From: Lomentospora prolificans
Lineage: Eukaryota > Ascomycota > Sordariomycetes > Microascales > Microascaceae
Length of the DNA: 64,000 nt
Direction: 5' to 3'
Assembly (NCBI GenBank): GCA_029532625.1
Contig: JARFXM010000003.1
Span: 4,898,001-4,962,000 of the forward strand
Both the position numbers and the translations under genes were made by a program. Below the pieces are notes generated by a model. It saw only the letters and a program-made list of their open reading frames with translations. It did no database searches and was not told the DNA's origin. This document shows, one piece after another, positions 24,613 to 36,062 of the stretch (position 1 is the stretch's first letter; each line of letters starts with the position of its first letter).

Positions 24613-27427
24613 TGGCTAGCCGCGTCACTGTGCATTTATGTCCTGTTGTGCTATTTATTATTAATATTCCTTCTTCTGGGCCTTGCGGGGCATCCATGGA
24701 TATCTCTCGGAGGCTTTCCAGGGTGGCCATGTGCTCGATTTCGAGTCGACTCATCCGTCCACATTTCTTATAAATATTCTAGTTGTTTGGCCTATAGACG
24801 AATCCTCTCCAGAAATATAACATACCGAACTGTTCTGTAATGTGTGTGGCCCTCCGTCTGATACGACCCAAGTGGATTTCTCTTTCAGCCGCCATATCAT
24901 CAAGACCTTCCATGTGGAACTGCCGGGGTTCTTTGTAAAACTTGAACGAGTTTGTTCTTTGGATATTATTACAATCGGCCCGCAGCCAGCAAGCTCGCCG
25001 TCGCTGTGACCCTGGAGGCCTAGGCCAAACCGTGTTCACAGGTTCCGCGACGTCCAGGCATATAGACATGGACAAGACCCTGGTGCTACTACTAGACTGC
25101 GCCGAGAGTCGGATTACAGGGAAGGGATATTTGTCCATTGGGGATCGGGATTATCGCCGCTGACAGTCCGCCCGACCCAACCCAAACTTAGTTACCCTTA
25201 TGCTAGAGCTACAAGACCACCATGGTGTGGCTGTCATTTGTAAACACGAACGCCATCGCCGAATAGAAAATACAGATCCCTTTGAAGACGCCAGCGCTGC
25301 GATGGAGGCTTCTCAAGCCTGCCGGCCAGATGCTCCCGTCTCGCAAAAGGACCGACACCCGAGGGCACGGCCAGCAGCAGGCGCCGTAAGTTGAGTCCCG
25401 AAGACCAGCGATAGTTCTCCAGCAGCACGAGTTGGCGGACATCACTCTCGTAGTGGTGCGAGGGAACATGGATGGGCAAAAAGAAAAAGAAAAAAAAAAA
25501 AAAAAAAAAAACCGCGGCCGCCCGCCATTATGCTGGGGGCCTCGAGCGCCGTGAGGTGTGGTCGGTTCCTTGGGGCGGAAGAATGCGAGCCGGAAGCCGA
25601 ACGTCGCTGGAGAGTGTTCAAAGCTACCGACTGGGCCCAGGAGACTGCGCACTCTCGTGTATGAGGTGATGTCTGGAGTACGAACTCTTGGTCTAAGACC
25701 TATGGCGGTCGATAGGTCCTTTCATTTGGTGTGGTTATCCTGTCAAGGGAATGATTAATTTCCTTCGCTCTCTCAAGATATTAGTGGCCTGGCGTCCCAC
25801 ATAAGGACTGATATGATGGGTACACACAAGTAGTACAGGATATGGTCTCATATGGCACAAACGACAAATCTGAAACTAGACAAGTGGGACGAAATTCATG
25901 AGGAAGCAATGGTTTATTTAAGAGTGTCTTTTATCCCAGTATAAATTCCTGGTCTGTCCCTGCAGGTGTACGCTCTAAGTATAATATAAAATGAGATTCG
26001 GTACAGCCACCCGATTAAGCGGAGTTACTTGCGGTGAAGATTAGCAGGGAGATACTCCAGGACGTCTTCAGGTTTTGGGGACGAGCCTGGTCGGCTGCCC
26101 TGCATGGGGGAGCCCGTCTCCCTCGTCCTCTTCTTTCTAGGGGACATAATACTTATACGAATGGACCTCCCAGTGGACTTGGGCCAGTTCTCCCTCCTAC
26201 GTCTAACCCGGCTATGGCACCCGAAACGGTGTTGGTGAAAGGCTTTGATCTCTTCCAATGCATCAAACAGCTGGTCGACCACTCCAGAAATTCGTGCCTT
26301 GGAGACTTTGGACTCCGTAATAGCCGCTGCCAATTACATTTCAAGATGATGAAATGGGGGACCCCGAAAATCACGAGGTTGTGGAGTGAAATTAACCTCA
26401 CGGATGCGCGAGAGAGCCGAACTGTAATAAGCTCCTTTTATATCCCGGGCGAATTGGTCTCATTTCATGGTGCCATTTCATGTAATCCTACATACGGCAC
26501 GTCTCCCCTCGGGGTTGGGGGAACCTAAATTTTCTGACCAGCTGGTCACCAAGGAGGCCCAGCTCCCAGCGGAATTGGATCGGATCGTGGCCACAACATC
26601 CAGCATAGGCTTGAGCGGCCATTTCACTCTCGAGGCCGCTACAAGATGCCCGCGCACAAAAATACCCCGACGCGACATCCAGTCATTCGGGCACATCTCG
26701 AAAAAGATTTCTGGCCATCATCGCGACCCTGTTCTGGCTAAAGCTTCTAGTTAGCATGTCCATAGTATGGAACCAGCATGGCAAGGAACCCCTGCTGTTG
26801 CGCAAATTTGGTTCTCGGGATTCGGATTGCTCAGATCTCGGGCTTCAGAAAATCCAGTGTACGCGAAGCTCTCCAACGCACGCCAGCGTTTCTCAAAGTG
26901 GGCAAGAGGGATCCCAACGTCGTTCTGTGCACTGAAGGTAAACGTTTGTTCATACCACAATCGGTGAATGCGATTCTTGCAGACGTCAAGGATAGGCTGA
27001 CGAAACATGAATACAAAGTGCAGGTTCTGTATCTCGTTCAACACCTAAAAGTGACAGTTGCGGCCTCAGAGGAGAGCTTGAACCGGCGTCTGTTCGTATA
27101 CAGAACGATTTGCATGGACGTCTATAGGAGTGGCCAGGGTAGACCCTCAGAGTATTATGGATAATATTATCAATAGAAGATATGCTTTAGATAGGCTAAA
27201 CTATCGGCCAACTAGCTACAGTTAGGGCTTCTAGGCATTTATGCTTCCGAAGTCAAGTTGCTGGATAGCAGTCATTAGGCGACATCCGAATATTACGATG
27301 AATTCTTCTTGCCTAATTTTATATGCTGAATGCGATATACGTGATATGCTCCACAGAGGCCATACTTCTGGTCACATGGCTTTATCTATTACTGTGCTCT
27401 ACCACCTAGTACACGTACAGCCGCTTC
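24613..27427. other. Intergenic (2.8 kb)
   Basis: No supported gene. Contains an A22 run at 25490-25511. A minus-strand TATA-like element near 26435 is followed by a short frame ending at 26025 that has no ATG (see rejected items). AT-rich sequence begins near 27,160. Confidence 0.5.
25490..25511. repeat. Poly-A tract (A22)
   Basis: Run of 22 A preceded by AAAAAG-type units, in non-coding DNA; not tied to a visible retroposed gene copy. Confidence 0.9.
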
Positions 27428-28695
27428 ACCAGCCCTTCTCCAGACACTCGTCATTTCCCAGCTTTCCATACAGCTCTTTCAGATCTCCCTTAGTAGCCAC
27501 CTCGATGACCGTCGCCGTGCCTTCAAAAAATGTCCCGAACTCATTCGCCCTGTAAATTCGTCATGCAATACCCGGGACAGACGGCGACCACCGAGATGTT
27601 CGCCTTCTCCTCCATAAGCGCGGACGCTTCCACCGCCGTGATAATGTTTACTGCAGACTTGATGGCGCGGCAAATGTACAACTGATTGGTCCCCACCCAC
27701 CACTTCGTCCCGGGCGTGTGAGCGACCCCAACCTGGCTCAGGCCAGTCGTCAGGTTGACGATGCGACGATCGTGGTAGGTTGATGCCTTGACGAGGGGAA
27801 GAAACGCGTCGATGACGGCGGTGAGGCCGAACACGTTGGTGTCGAATACTACATGGAATCTTCTTTTTTACCCTAGGCGTGCGAGAAGAGAAGGAGTAGG
27901 TGGGATAGTGCTGCCATGCATACCGAGCACTTTGATTTGGTTCGTTTGTCGGATATGTACTGGTGGGATGTAAGGAAAGATAGGATGAATAGCCCAGCAA
28001 GGAGTTTGATTAATACCCTTTTACTTTCACAATATTAAAATCGTCGCTTCAACCGAAACCTCAGTATGCGCTCGAGTCTTGCGGTCGATGGCCTGCCTAG
28101 TCACCCAATATAATTCAGCTGCCGGAATAACTCATATCGACTCTCGGATGCCTTGACCTCTCCCTCTCCCTCGCCCCGAGTTGGGCGTTTACAAGGCAGT
28201 TTTGGGACGAGAGTTAATACATGCGGCCATACCCACAGGAAAACTCGGAACCCCGTCCGCTCTTCCATTGATAAGCCTGTGAGGGCCAGATTAGTAGTTT
28301 GGTCGGTGACGACAAGCGAATCCCTGGTGTTGCATGTTTTTCTTTTTTTCTTTCTTTTCTTTTTCTTTTTTTTTTCTTCAAAATTGTACTTTTTCATTTA
28401 TACCGTATTTCTAGGCCGCGCCAGAGCCTAAGATTCCGGCGTTGTAGATTGGGATGTCGAGGGAGCCGAACTGCCCCTTGACGGATTCTACCGCCGCTGT
28501 GATGGAGGTGTCATCGATTGCTTCGATCGCGATGGGTGTCAATACTGGGGCGTCGATCGCGTTCTTTGTTTCCGTTTGGATTTTGCCCATAGCTGTTTGT
28601 TGCCTTGGCGAGGGATCGAGCAGCGAGAAGAACCCGGTACTTACCGCTGCTCGCGAGTTGCTTAGCGGTGCTGTATCCGATTCCTTGGTTCACAC
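27428..28695 (-). pseudogene. Short-chain dehydrogenase pseudogene, frameshifted and interrupted
   Basis: The minus strand holds an SDR in pieces. Block one (28690-28430) starts at N-Q-G-I-G-Y-S-T-A-K, the glycine-rich NADP site, but lacks the preceding start and beta strand. It changes frame after A-A-R-S-L-A-K and continues to S-L-D-I-P-I-Y-N-A-G. About 590 bases then separate it from block two (27850-27428), which begins V-F-D-T-N-V-F-G-L, continues through the catalytic-site region to V-V-A-V-C-P-G-Y-C, and shifts frame again before the C-terminal E-F-G-T-F-F-E-G. In block two the expected Tyr-x-x-x-Lys is R-A-I-K-S-A, so the Tyr is also lost. The intervening DNA includes a 44-nt polypurine/polypyrimidine tract and no SDR sequence. 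At least two frameshifts plus an insertion make this non-functional. Confidence 0.8.
28337..28380. repeat. Polypyrimidine tract (T-rich with single C)
   Basis: About 44 bases of T runs separated by single C or CC, inside the interrupted SDR pseudogene. Simple-sequence repeat. Confidence 0.8.
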
Positions 28696-29776
28696 CCTAC
28701 GTTCCTTCGCCAAACTTAACAAGTTCCCTCTCCGTTATAATCTCCAGATTTCCGAGTTGTAATAGAAGCCAGCGATAACTCCATCCTTAAATGCCTAGGC
28801 TTTCTTGTCGAAGTTTAGATAATACAACACCCGCCTTTCCGCCGCTAGAACAAAAATGGACTTGATCACTGAGCATATACCGGGGACGATGATTAAATCC
28901 TCCCGGAAAGGATTATGCTGGAGCGGGTGAGCTCCTATCTCTACGGAGGTAGGCCGTGATTGATGGATACCGTCCTTGATTGCGACGGAGATAGTTATCG
29001 CATCCGGATAGGAAACCCCCTAGTTATCTGTCTTTCTCCAATCAGCAGATTCATCGGAAAATAACGATTTGTCCCGGCTTTATTCTGAAGATCGCCTGTA
29101 CCGGCGTGGTTCTACGGTACCCATTCCCGCTAAGGATAAGGTTCAGGCCATTTATTCTCATGTCGTCTTCGAGAGAAGCATAAACATTGTTCGAGATGTG
29201 GGGCTATACTATCTAGTAACCGTAGTTCCTAAACTGCATATATAGATATAGAGTTATACCCAACTCATCATCAATAACATCACCCATGGTATACTCTCCC
29301 GCAACCCAGAATAGCCTACTCTCTCCGATGTATAATACATACCGGAGTCATGTTCAAGAATACCAAGGTTAAGCAATTCTTTGTTCTCCAATACAGAAGG
29401 AGTAACTTGGATAGGGTGCTCTGTGGCGAGAAGGTTAATAGTATCAGAGCGTAACAGACCCTTTTTTATGCTATACGGCCGCCCTACTGAGAACAACCGT
29501 TGCCGAGAGGAAAACAGTGCGAGACTTAAGAACTTCTCAGGTGTAGAGAGCAACTGTACTGACGATTACCCGTGTATCCATAGTTGCTTGCTGAACTGCA
29601 ATGGCGGGGCTTCCATATCCCAAAGGCTTGAAACCTCGGTGCAGGATCTCGGTTAACAGATTGATAAGGAACGTTGAATCGTGTGTTGCTGAAGACATGG
29701 TCGCTTCCGAGATGTCGATGCTGATGCTCGTGGTGTTTTCTATGTTCTGGCGCAGCTCTAGCTCTCAGCAACAAAC
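28696..29776. other. Intergenic with an AT-rich block
   Basis: No recognised gene. The stretch 29,200-29,500 is AT-rich and contains an opposing 99-residue frame with no family resemblance; it may be an eroded repeat copy, but I see no terminal repeats. Confidence 0.45.
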
Positions 29777-29862
29777 GGGCGTTTGGTCTAGGGGTATGAC
29801 GTCAGTTTTGCATACACTTCAATGCCTACTGAAAGTCGCTGGTTCGATTCCTGCAATGTCCA
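29777..29862 (+). tRNA. tRNA-Ala (anticodon UGC) with a 14-nt intron
   Basis: The acceptor stem GGGCGTT/AATGTCC pairs fully with two G-U pairs. The D arm is GTC...GAC with the TAGGGGTA loop, the anticodon stem TCAGT/ACTGA is perfect, and the T arm has loop TTCGATT. The loop reads TT-TGC-A followed by a 14-nt insert ending ATGCC. GCAT around the anticodon pairs with ATGC in the insert, as expected of a eukaryotic tRNA intron after position 37. One T-T mismatch lies in the T stem (GCTGG/CCTGC), which is unusual for a highly expressed tRNA. The box B core GGTTCGATTCC is intact. Anticodon UGC reads GCA/GCG alanine codons. The D arm looks more like fungal tRNA-Pro, so identity rests on the anticodon arm. 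Confidence 0.72.
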
Positions 29863-29868
29863 CAGTTC

Positions 29869-29873
29869 TTTTT
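29869..29873 (+). terminator. Pol III terminator of tRNA-Ala
   Basis: T5 run 7 bases after the tRNA discriminator base; consistent with a functional transcription unit. Confidence 0.6.
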
Positions 29874-30137
29874 GTGTACCAACAAGCACTATTTTTGTTT
29901 TGCCTTGGAATATTTTTCTTTTATAGGTCGATTTTCCGATACAGGGTGTCCTCTTGAATGAAATGGGGTAAATTTGACTTTTTCTTTGACCCTACAATTA
30001 TATAAAGAGAGATTGGAAATAGGCGTTACGAGCTTGGTAGTGATGGTATGAACACACTAGTAGTGGAGCAGATAACTAGTTGAAGGAGTAGAGCTAGAGG
30101 CAAGAACAGAAGAGACATACATATACTCTTTTCAAGC

Positions 30138-31168
30138 TTACAGTGGAAGTTCATAGCCCGCCGTTCCACAGTCATCCCTCTCAACCTTGAGCAAAGACAC
30201 ATCCACATCAAACACTCTCAAGTTGATAGGCTGAATCGTTCGAGTCTGCGCTACAAACTCTCGTACCTTTTCCCGTTTCTCCTCTGGCATTGCCTCAATG
30301 TACGAATCGGGAGGCCCGTGCAGGTTCGTGAAGACGGTGTCGCCACACGTCGTACAGAAGGTTGCGCCGTTCCACTTCCGGCCAGTTGCATACTCGGTTG
30401 TGTTTTCTCTACCGTGGATCCGCACCTTATCCTTGGTTGGGTAGGTGCCAACCCAAGCATTCTAGAGCGATTGTCAGAGACACGACCAAGTGGGAGGCAA
30501 GAGAGGAACATAGAAATTGTTTACCCTGACGCAAATGCTACAGTTGTCTTCTTTCATCACCTCCGTCTTGAAGTCATAGAGGAGCTCAGCCCAAACTTTG
30601 CCGCAGTGGCAGGAACCAGTATACTGTACGTCTGGGTCGGAACCAGTGTTTCCCCCGGCCGATGATGCCGTCGGGTCATCGACCTCGATCTTTTCGATAG
30701 CACATCTTCAGAGCTATTGGTTACCACCTGCTATTTCTTTTCAAGTGGACCACTCACTCTAATTTGAAAGGGTTGACACCTTGGATTGAGCGGATATTTA
30801 ATACCGTCTTTCCTTGCAGCGGGCCAACTCGGTGCTCGCCGATTATGCCAGTTCCGCAAATACCGCAGAACTTGCCCAGAAAGTTAGCTCCTCAGCTGGA
30901 CCAATATTATGCTGGCAGATATACAACAACCCCGACTCATGGGCCAAACCTTGTCTTTCAGAGTGTCACACTCATAATCGGTGAGCTTGCCCTCATCTCT
31001 CGTGACGTTGAAGGACCCGGGCGGCGGTATCAACCAGTAATACCCCTTCTTGACGCATCGCTTGCATGTGCATGCAATCATGGACTCAATTTCAGGCACG
31101 GTGACCTGGAATCGGTACAAACCACAATGGCAATTGCCATCATAAACTTTAACGTCTGGCGACGCCAT
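30138..31168 (-). CDS. Tandem GFA/CENP-V-type zinc-binding protein
   Basis: Four exons on the complement (30950-31168, 30758-30870, 30525-30705, 30138-30461) give 278 residues; all joins restore the conserved frame. Two GFA domains lie in tandem. The first has G-N-C-H-C-G near residue 13, A-C-T-C-K-R-C near 32-38 and F-C-G-I-C-G-T-G at about 74. The second has G-S-C-H-C-G, D-N-C-S-I-C and F-C-T-T-C-G-D-T. Each set gives the C-x-C / C-x2-C / C-x2-C ligands of the family's structural and catalytic zincs. Single-domain relatives include glutathione-dependent formaldehyde-activating enzyme and CENP-V; most fungal members are uncharacterised, and double-domain forms are common in fungi. A carbon-sulfur lyase-type or glutathione-adduct activity is possible but not shown. 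The first intron has a weak GTTTGG donor. Confidence 0.85.
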
Positions 31169-32256
31169 ATTTAAACCGTCTTTGAGCGTAGCCTGGAGTT
31201 GGGCCAGTACGAGAACGAGGTGGGGATGAAGGGAAGATGATGCCGTGCGACCCGCAAAACCACGCGGAGTCACCTGCCAGTATTATATTGTTATGATAGT
31301 AGGAAGGGAGTAGCAAGTAGTGGGCGGAGGATCAGTATTACATGAAAGATCCTCTGGTTGAGTAATGACTGGTCAATAGTGGCGATGGCACAATGTTTTT
31401 CTTAGATATCAATTCAACATCTCTTAAGCGTGTCGGCAAACCTCGATTTATAGAGCATTTGATCCTATTGAAGGATGCCGTTGTCAAGCTGGGTTTGGCC
31501 CAAAAATTCTCCGGGTCCATTGAGAAAGTCTCCGATTCGAGGTGATCTGGATGAGGTTAGCGTGACCAGCATTCTTGGCGCTGGTCATGTGCGCTAATAA
31601 GCCGTGCGTGCCGGAGGACACCAGCATGATTCCTCTGTTCGTGCGACGCACTGCATGGTAACCAAGAAGAGTGACACCGCCATGATCTACACACAGTTTC
31701 CCATACCACCTTAGAGCGAGGTGAAGAGTGCTTTAGGTAGAAGGCTAGCCGTAGCCGGAAACGGTTGCCTGAAATGGCACACAGCTCAGAGTAGCTAGAT
31801 AGACTGGTGCCATTTGTTTTGAAAAGGCCAACAGATACTGCCATTGGCTATCATCAGACTACCTTATTTGCTTGTTGTGTTACCCTCTAAGTACAAACCA
31901 GAAAATCGTATCTCATTGAGTCTAAATTGTACCAATCAGCGTCACTTGAAAGGTTTCACCCGCTGTCAAAGGCCAACCTGTTGGTTCTGAAATGGGGGCA
32001 GAACCGGATACCCCGCCCGCAATTGAATTCCCGCGCATTAGACATCGGTTGCTCCTCAGATGCCTAACGAAGATGCTTTATTTGAGAGCTAAACTAGACT
32101 GTGAAACCTCGCTGCTGCCGCTTGGCGGTGATGAGATCCCCGACACTTTGGGAGAAAGAGTTTCGTCGCCGCGGCTCGTGCGGAGGAAGGTGCGACGATT
32201 AGGCTAGCCAAACTCTGAATGGCTTCGTAGAGAAAGTTCCCGAGTTTTGGCGGTGA
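31169..32256. other. Intergenic
   Basis: No supported gene. A minus-strand stretch near 31,560-31,700 shows protein-like composition in two frames but has no recognisable domain. Confidence 0.5.
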
Positions 32257-32705
32257 TCAGTCCTCCAGGGTGTCGGTTCTTGTATCGTCTGTCGCTTCAC
32301 CCCGGCTGCTTCCTCCATTATCTCCGAATATTCCCTTGACGCCTGCGGCGACGACTGTCGCGCCACCAGCGATCTGATCCACGCCGTTCACAGCCGCAGC
32401 GCCGTAGCCAGCCATACCTGCACTCTGCAGGGTAGCGAAGAGGCTGCCTGCAGCGACAGACCCCAAGCCCGCCTGAATGCTGGCTGCCGCGGAGCCTGGA
32501 CACCTGGGCATCAGCAAACCGGTAGTTTCACTAGGATTATGTCTCCCTTACTTGCTATAATACCCTGAGATCCGAAGCCAACAGCGACGAGGGCCGGGGC
32601 GGCGATGGCGGCGGGAGCAACGATAGCCGATGCCCCGGCTAGAATCGTGGCGGATGTACGCGGGTTTGCGAGGACCCACTCCGTGGCAGCTGGAAACGGC
32701 GCCAT
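32257..32705 (-). CDS. Interferon-induced 6-16 (IFI6/ISG12)-like small membrane protein
   Basis: Exons 32552-32705 and 32257-32495 on the complement encode 130 residues. The intron 32496-32551 runs GTAAGG to TCCAG. After a short polar N-terminus the protein is almost wholly small and hydrophobic (Ala, Gly, Ile, Val). The central G-F-G-S-Q-G-I and the following S-A-A-A-S-I-Q-A-G-L-G-S-V-A-A-G-S-L-F-A block are the hallmark of the 6-16 family. A third hydrophobic stretch and a charged Asp/Arg/Thr tail follow. Animal members are mitochondrial or membrane proteins that influence apoptosis; fungal members are known from genome surveys but have no assigned role. An upstream in-frame ATG at 32729 would add eight residues; 32705 has the better context. 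Its neighbour upstream is an unrecognised, probably broken coding region. Confidence 0.75.
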
Positions 32706-33123
32706 GATAATCGCGAAATGGCACAGCAACGATGAAGAGCTTAGTATTAAATGTTTGCGATGGTGAAGATAAAGTGAACGAGTTAGGTGTCAATGAGCGA
32801 TTAGGCAGCGACCCGGTGACGGAAGGGCTTGCCTGTGTTGTGTTACCCTGGAGTCATGTGCCTACTCAATCAGCGAGCTGCGTTTGAGAACTGCAATATA
32901 GACCAATAAAGCCGTAGGCCAGCACTTTCATCAGGCCTCTCTTGGCCAGAGTATGTTCGGGAGATGTTAGAAGCCATCCATAATACGCCTCAGCTACTTA
33001 GTGGGCCAATCTTCTCCAGGATTTCCTTCGATGATGTCTGGAGTACAAGTCCTTCACAACTAGCCAGCAGCAAGCCATAGACGGCTTCTGAAATACCACA
33101 GCATCAACAGCCATTTTTAGGAC

Positions 33124-33797
33124 TCGAGACTGTAGCATAGTTGCGGAGAGTAAGATCACAATATTCTCGAATATCAAGGAACTCAAGGCGACATTTGCAG
33201 CCAAGTCGTCCAAGAGTTATTATATCTTCACCTTACTGTTCCTCCTCGTTGCAAACAAGCATTTTCCGGGCAGTCCTCGGTCAACAGGATGCCCAACATC
33301 AGCCTTCGATATTTTCTCGTTCCGTAAATGGAAGCGCCTTAGTCGTCTTGGTGCTGAGGCTGAAAACCCGAGCGTCCAAAGGCAAAGGTTCAGAGGATGA
33401 ACTCCTCAATATTGCACGGGAGCTAGAGCACGCTTTCGGACTAAACATTGCCGATTTCGATTCTCCAAAGGACGTAGTGCTCGCGTGGAAGCAGCATTTT
33501 AGTAGTGAAGGCGGTAGAGAGTTCCTAGACGACTATCTTCTCAACGTGAATATAGAGGGCCTCAGAATGGTCAGCATTTTTCCTATGTTTGCAACCATTG
33601 GGGAAATATTAATATTGTACCGACTGTGGGCTTCAGTAATAATTCGTAGGGGGACGCTGTGGTTGAACATGGTAAAAGAACGAATCACTGTGGGAAGACG
33701 CCAAGTTTATCGCGTTCGACCGTCGATTATCGCCAACTGGAGCGGTTCGTTTGCTGATCGATTTGGAGGGGGGGGTTGGTTTAGCATGAAGAGATAA
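33124..33797 (+). pseudogene. Unrecognised coding remnant beside the IFI6-like gene
   Basis: Two overlapping frames look protein-like in succession. One runs 33124-33399 (a Lys/Ser-rich segment with a hydrophobic Y-Y-I-F-T-L-L-F-L-L-V stretch, then F-R-K-W-K-R-L-S-R-L-G-A-E-A-E). The other runs from about 33390 to 33560 (E-D-E-L-L-N-I-A-R-E-L-E-H-A-F-G-L, then S-P-K-D-V-V-L-A-W-K-Q-H-F) and on to 33797. They overlap near 33390-33400, where a frame change would join them. Neither has a convincing ATG. The acidic, helical second half reads like a real domain, but I do not recognise it. It could be a broken gene, or an intact one with exons I have not placed; the frames could also be chance. Confidence 0.35.
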
Positions 33798-34771
33798 CGC
33801 ACGACCTGCAACGCATCAATGATGAGATTTCTCCTGGAATCCGAGATGTAATTATGTAATTATCTACAGCGGACCTCGACGTGAGAGAAAGTCTTGGTAG
33901 CGCGTGGTACAGAACGGGAATTAAATTAGATGTCGCGAAGCCCAAGCAATCAATTCTCTAGGTTACGACTCTCTAAGCGAATTTTCGAAGAGTCTCTCCG
34001 TCATTAATAGCAGTTCCATTTTGGAGCGTTGATATGTCAGGGTTCGTAGGGGAATTATCATGACGTCCATTGTCGAAATTTCATGATGGCTGTGAGCAGA
34101 CATCATCGGGCCACTTTTTTTTTTTATTTTTATTATTTTTTTTTTCGGATGAAATTGGACATTATTAGAACATAGACAAATGTCGAAAGGTTCCATCGGT
34201 TGTTTAATTCAAAGGCCGCTAAGTTGGCGCCCATTTGTTATCTGATGTACGAGAAAGCTCGTGTGCATTGAAAACATGGATTAACCACCACATTTCTCGA
34301 CGTGTCCAGCGACGTGGGGGGTTAAATGGCTGGTCGCTCTCTTTGAACTTTGGTCCAGATCGCGCTACTTTCCCCGGCGTCGACGTGGTAGTGTGAATGA
34401 CAAGAACAATGCAACAAGAACGCCATGTTTCCTGCCAGCTGGCTTTGTGCAAGTTGCGCTGCAGAAGGAGTAGCACAGAGGGCTCATCTGCGGGGTTGTG
34501 ATTGGGGAGACGGTGCTCGGCCGATTCCGCCACTTGCGTACGTACGTGGACTCAGGCAATGATCATGAAAAAGGCTGTGGTAGCGGAATACAAAGGACGG
34601 GAGGGGCTGAAACGGGTACCTCAAATGGAAAGCCATGGACTTTGAAAGTTGGAGCAGAACAGGCTTCAGTGAGGGGAGCTGCAGCATTATTAGGTCTAAC
34701 ATGGCGCCATCACACGCCGGCCGGAGGAACCGGGGATGAACCTTGTGTTGGTGATAGGGCCAGCCGGCATG

Positions 34772-34789
34772 GCTGGCTAGCTAGCCAGC
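34772..34789. repeat. 18-nt perfect palindrome
   Basis: GCTGGCTAGCTAGCCAGC equals its own reverse complement. It is embedded in a cluster of GCCAGC/GCTGGC words and lies in non-coding DNA. It could be a protein binding site or a recombination by-product; no flanking gene is close. Confidence 0.9.
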
Positions 34790-35776
34790 TCCAGAAGGTT
34801 TCCCCATGGCCACAAGCAGAAGTTTGGCTGCCTAATCTGGACAAGGGAGGCGAGTGATGTTAGTACATGTGTATTATTGGCGACGGGGCAAAGGCAGGAT
34901 TCTTTCGTTGGGAAAGTGAGACGAAAGAGCATCATCTCCCTCCATCACGGCCCGCCCCTACATTGTAAGATATCGATCTCATCGTTTTGATTGAACCAAA
35001 CAGAAGAAAGAGAAGTGACGGAGTAAACGAGGCGGACAAGACGCTTTTCTTGGGCTGTCCTAGCTGGCGACAAAACAACCAATCGGCAAGGTAGGGCTCG
35101 GGAAATTCCCCACCCTAATCCTCCTGGTTTCTCCATTCCTCCGTTGAGAAGGTGCCTGGCATTTGGATGGCGGATCCATCTCACTTAGCTGGGCTTTCCC
35201 GGAGACTCGTATCGCGAAAATCAATCAAGTGATAGCTCACCTCGTTAGCTCATGTCTGTTTGAGAGCGGGTGCACTACAAGCCAGCCAACGCCTGGCCAG
35301 GCATATGAGGGTGGATCCGGGGCAACGCCAGGCTGGCTGGTGAGCAATCCGCCGCGGGGGAGGGTGGGCCAGCCAAGGAGCTGGCGATCGTGGAGCTATT
35401 GACGCCCACCTCGGGGTTGATAAGCACGACGCGTCTGCGCCCACCGATCATCCGGGACTGGCAGCACCAGTGCTTCACGATCGCGAGTGTGTGATTTGCT
35501 AGCTACGACCTCTTCATTACTTCCTTTTCCCCTTTCCCCTTTCCTCCTCCCATAGAGATCTACTAGCCTCTTCCCTTCCCCGTTCTGGCTCGTGCAACGA
35601 TGCGGGGTAGCAACGCCAGCTGTAGTGGAACACGGCTCCTCCCTGTTCGGTGTTAAGGAACAAAGCAGATTGGAGCGCTGCACGAAACGAGGAGGTGTGT
35701 GCACGAGGCAAACGAGAAAATGCGCGGAGAGATGGGCGGCGTTTGGGATGGGGGTTCGGGGAAACACCGAGGGTCG

Positions 35777-35779
<3 letters not shown>

Positions 35780-35821
<42 letters not shown>
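35780..35821. repeat. Poly-T tract (T42)
   Basis: Longest homopolymer in the window, 42 T on the plus strand in non-coding DNA. Length is likely variable between strains and uncertain in assembly. Confidence 0.9.
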
Positions 35822-36062
35822 CCCGCAGAGCTCTACTTCGTAAAAGGGCGGAAATGCAGCCATTCAGGAATGCGGGGTTTCGTGCATGTCTCCCACATTG
35901 TTCTCTGTGTCGGCGGCTCTGCCAGTCTGCCAGTCGTGTGTGTTCCGCGGGTGCCTCGAGTGCTCCGCTGGAGCGAAAGTGCGACGAGGTCCACCGATTA
36001 GTTCGGGTTCGCGCGGGGAATCCTGCAGCTAGTGGCCTGAGTGATCCGCCTCCGAACACGGG

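Noticed and set aside
26025..26333. Minus-strand frame of about 100 residues ending in a plausible-looking C-terminus, with a TATA-like element upstream near 26435
   Set aside because: It has no ATG; an in-frame stop lies just upstream, and no exon supplying a start could be found. It may be an eroded gene end but cannot be supported.
29254..29553. 99-residue minus-strand frame in AT-rich DNA, considered as a retroelement fragment
   Set aside because: No reverse transcriptase, integrase or repeat ends nearby, and no recognisable motif.
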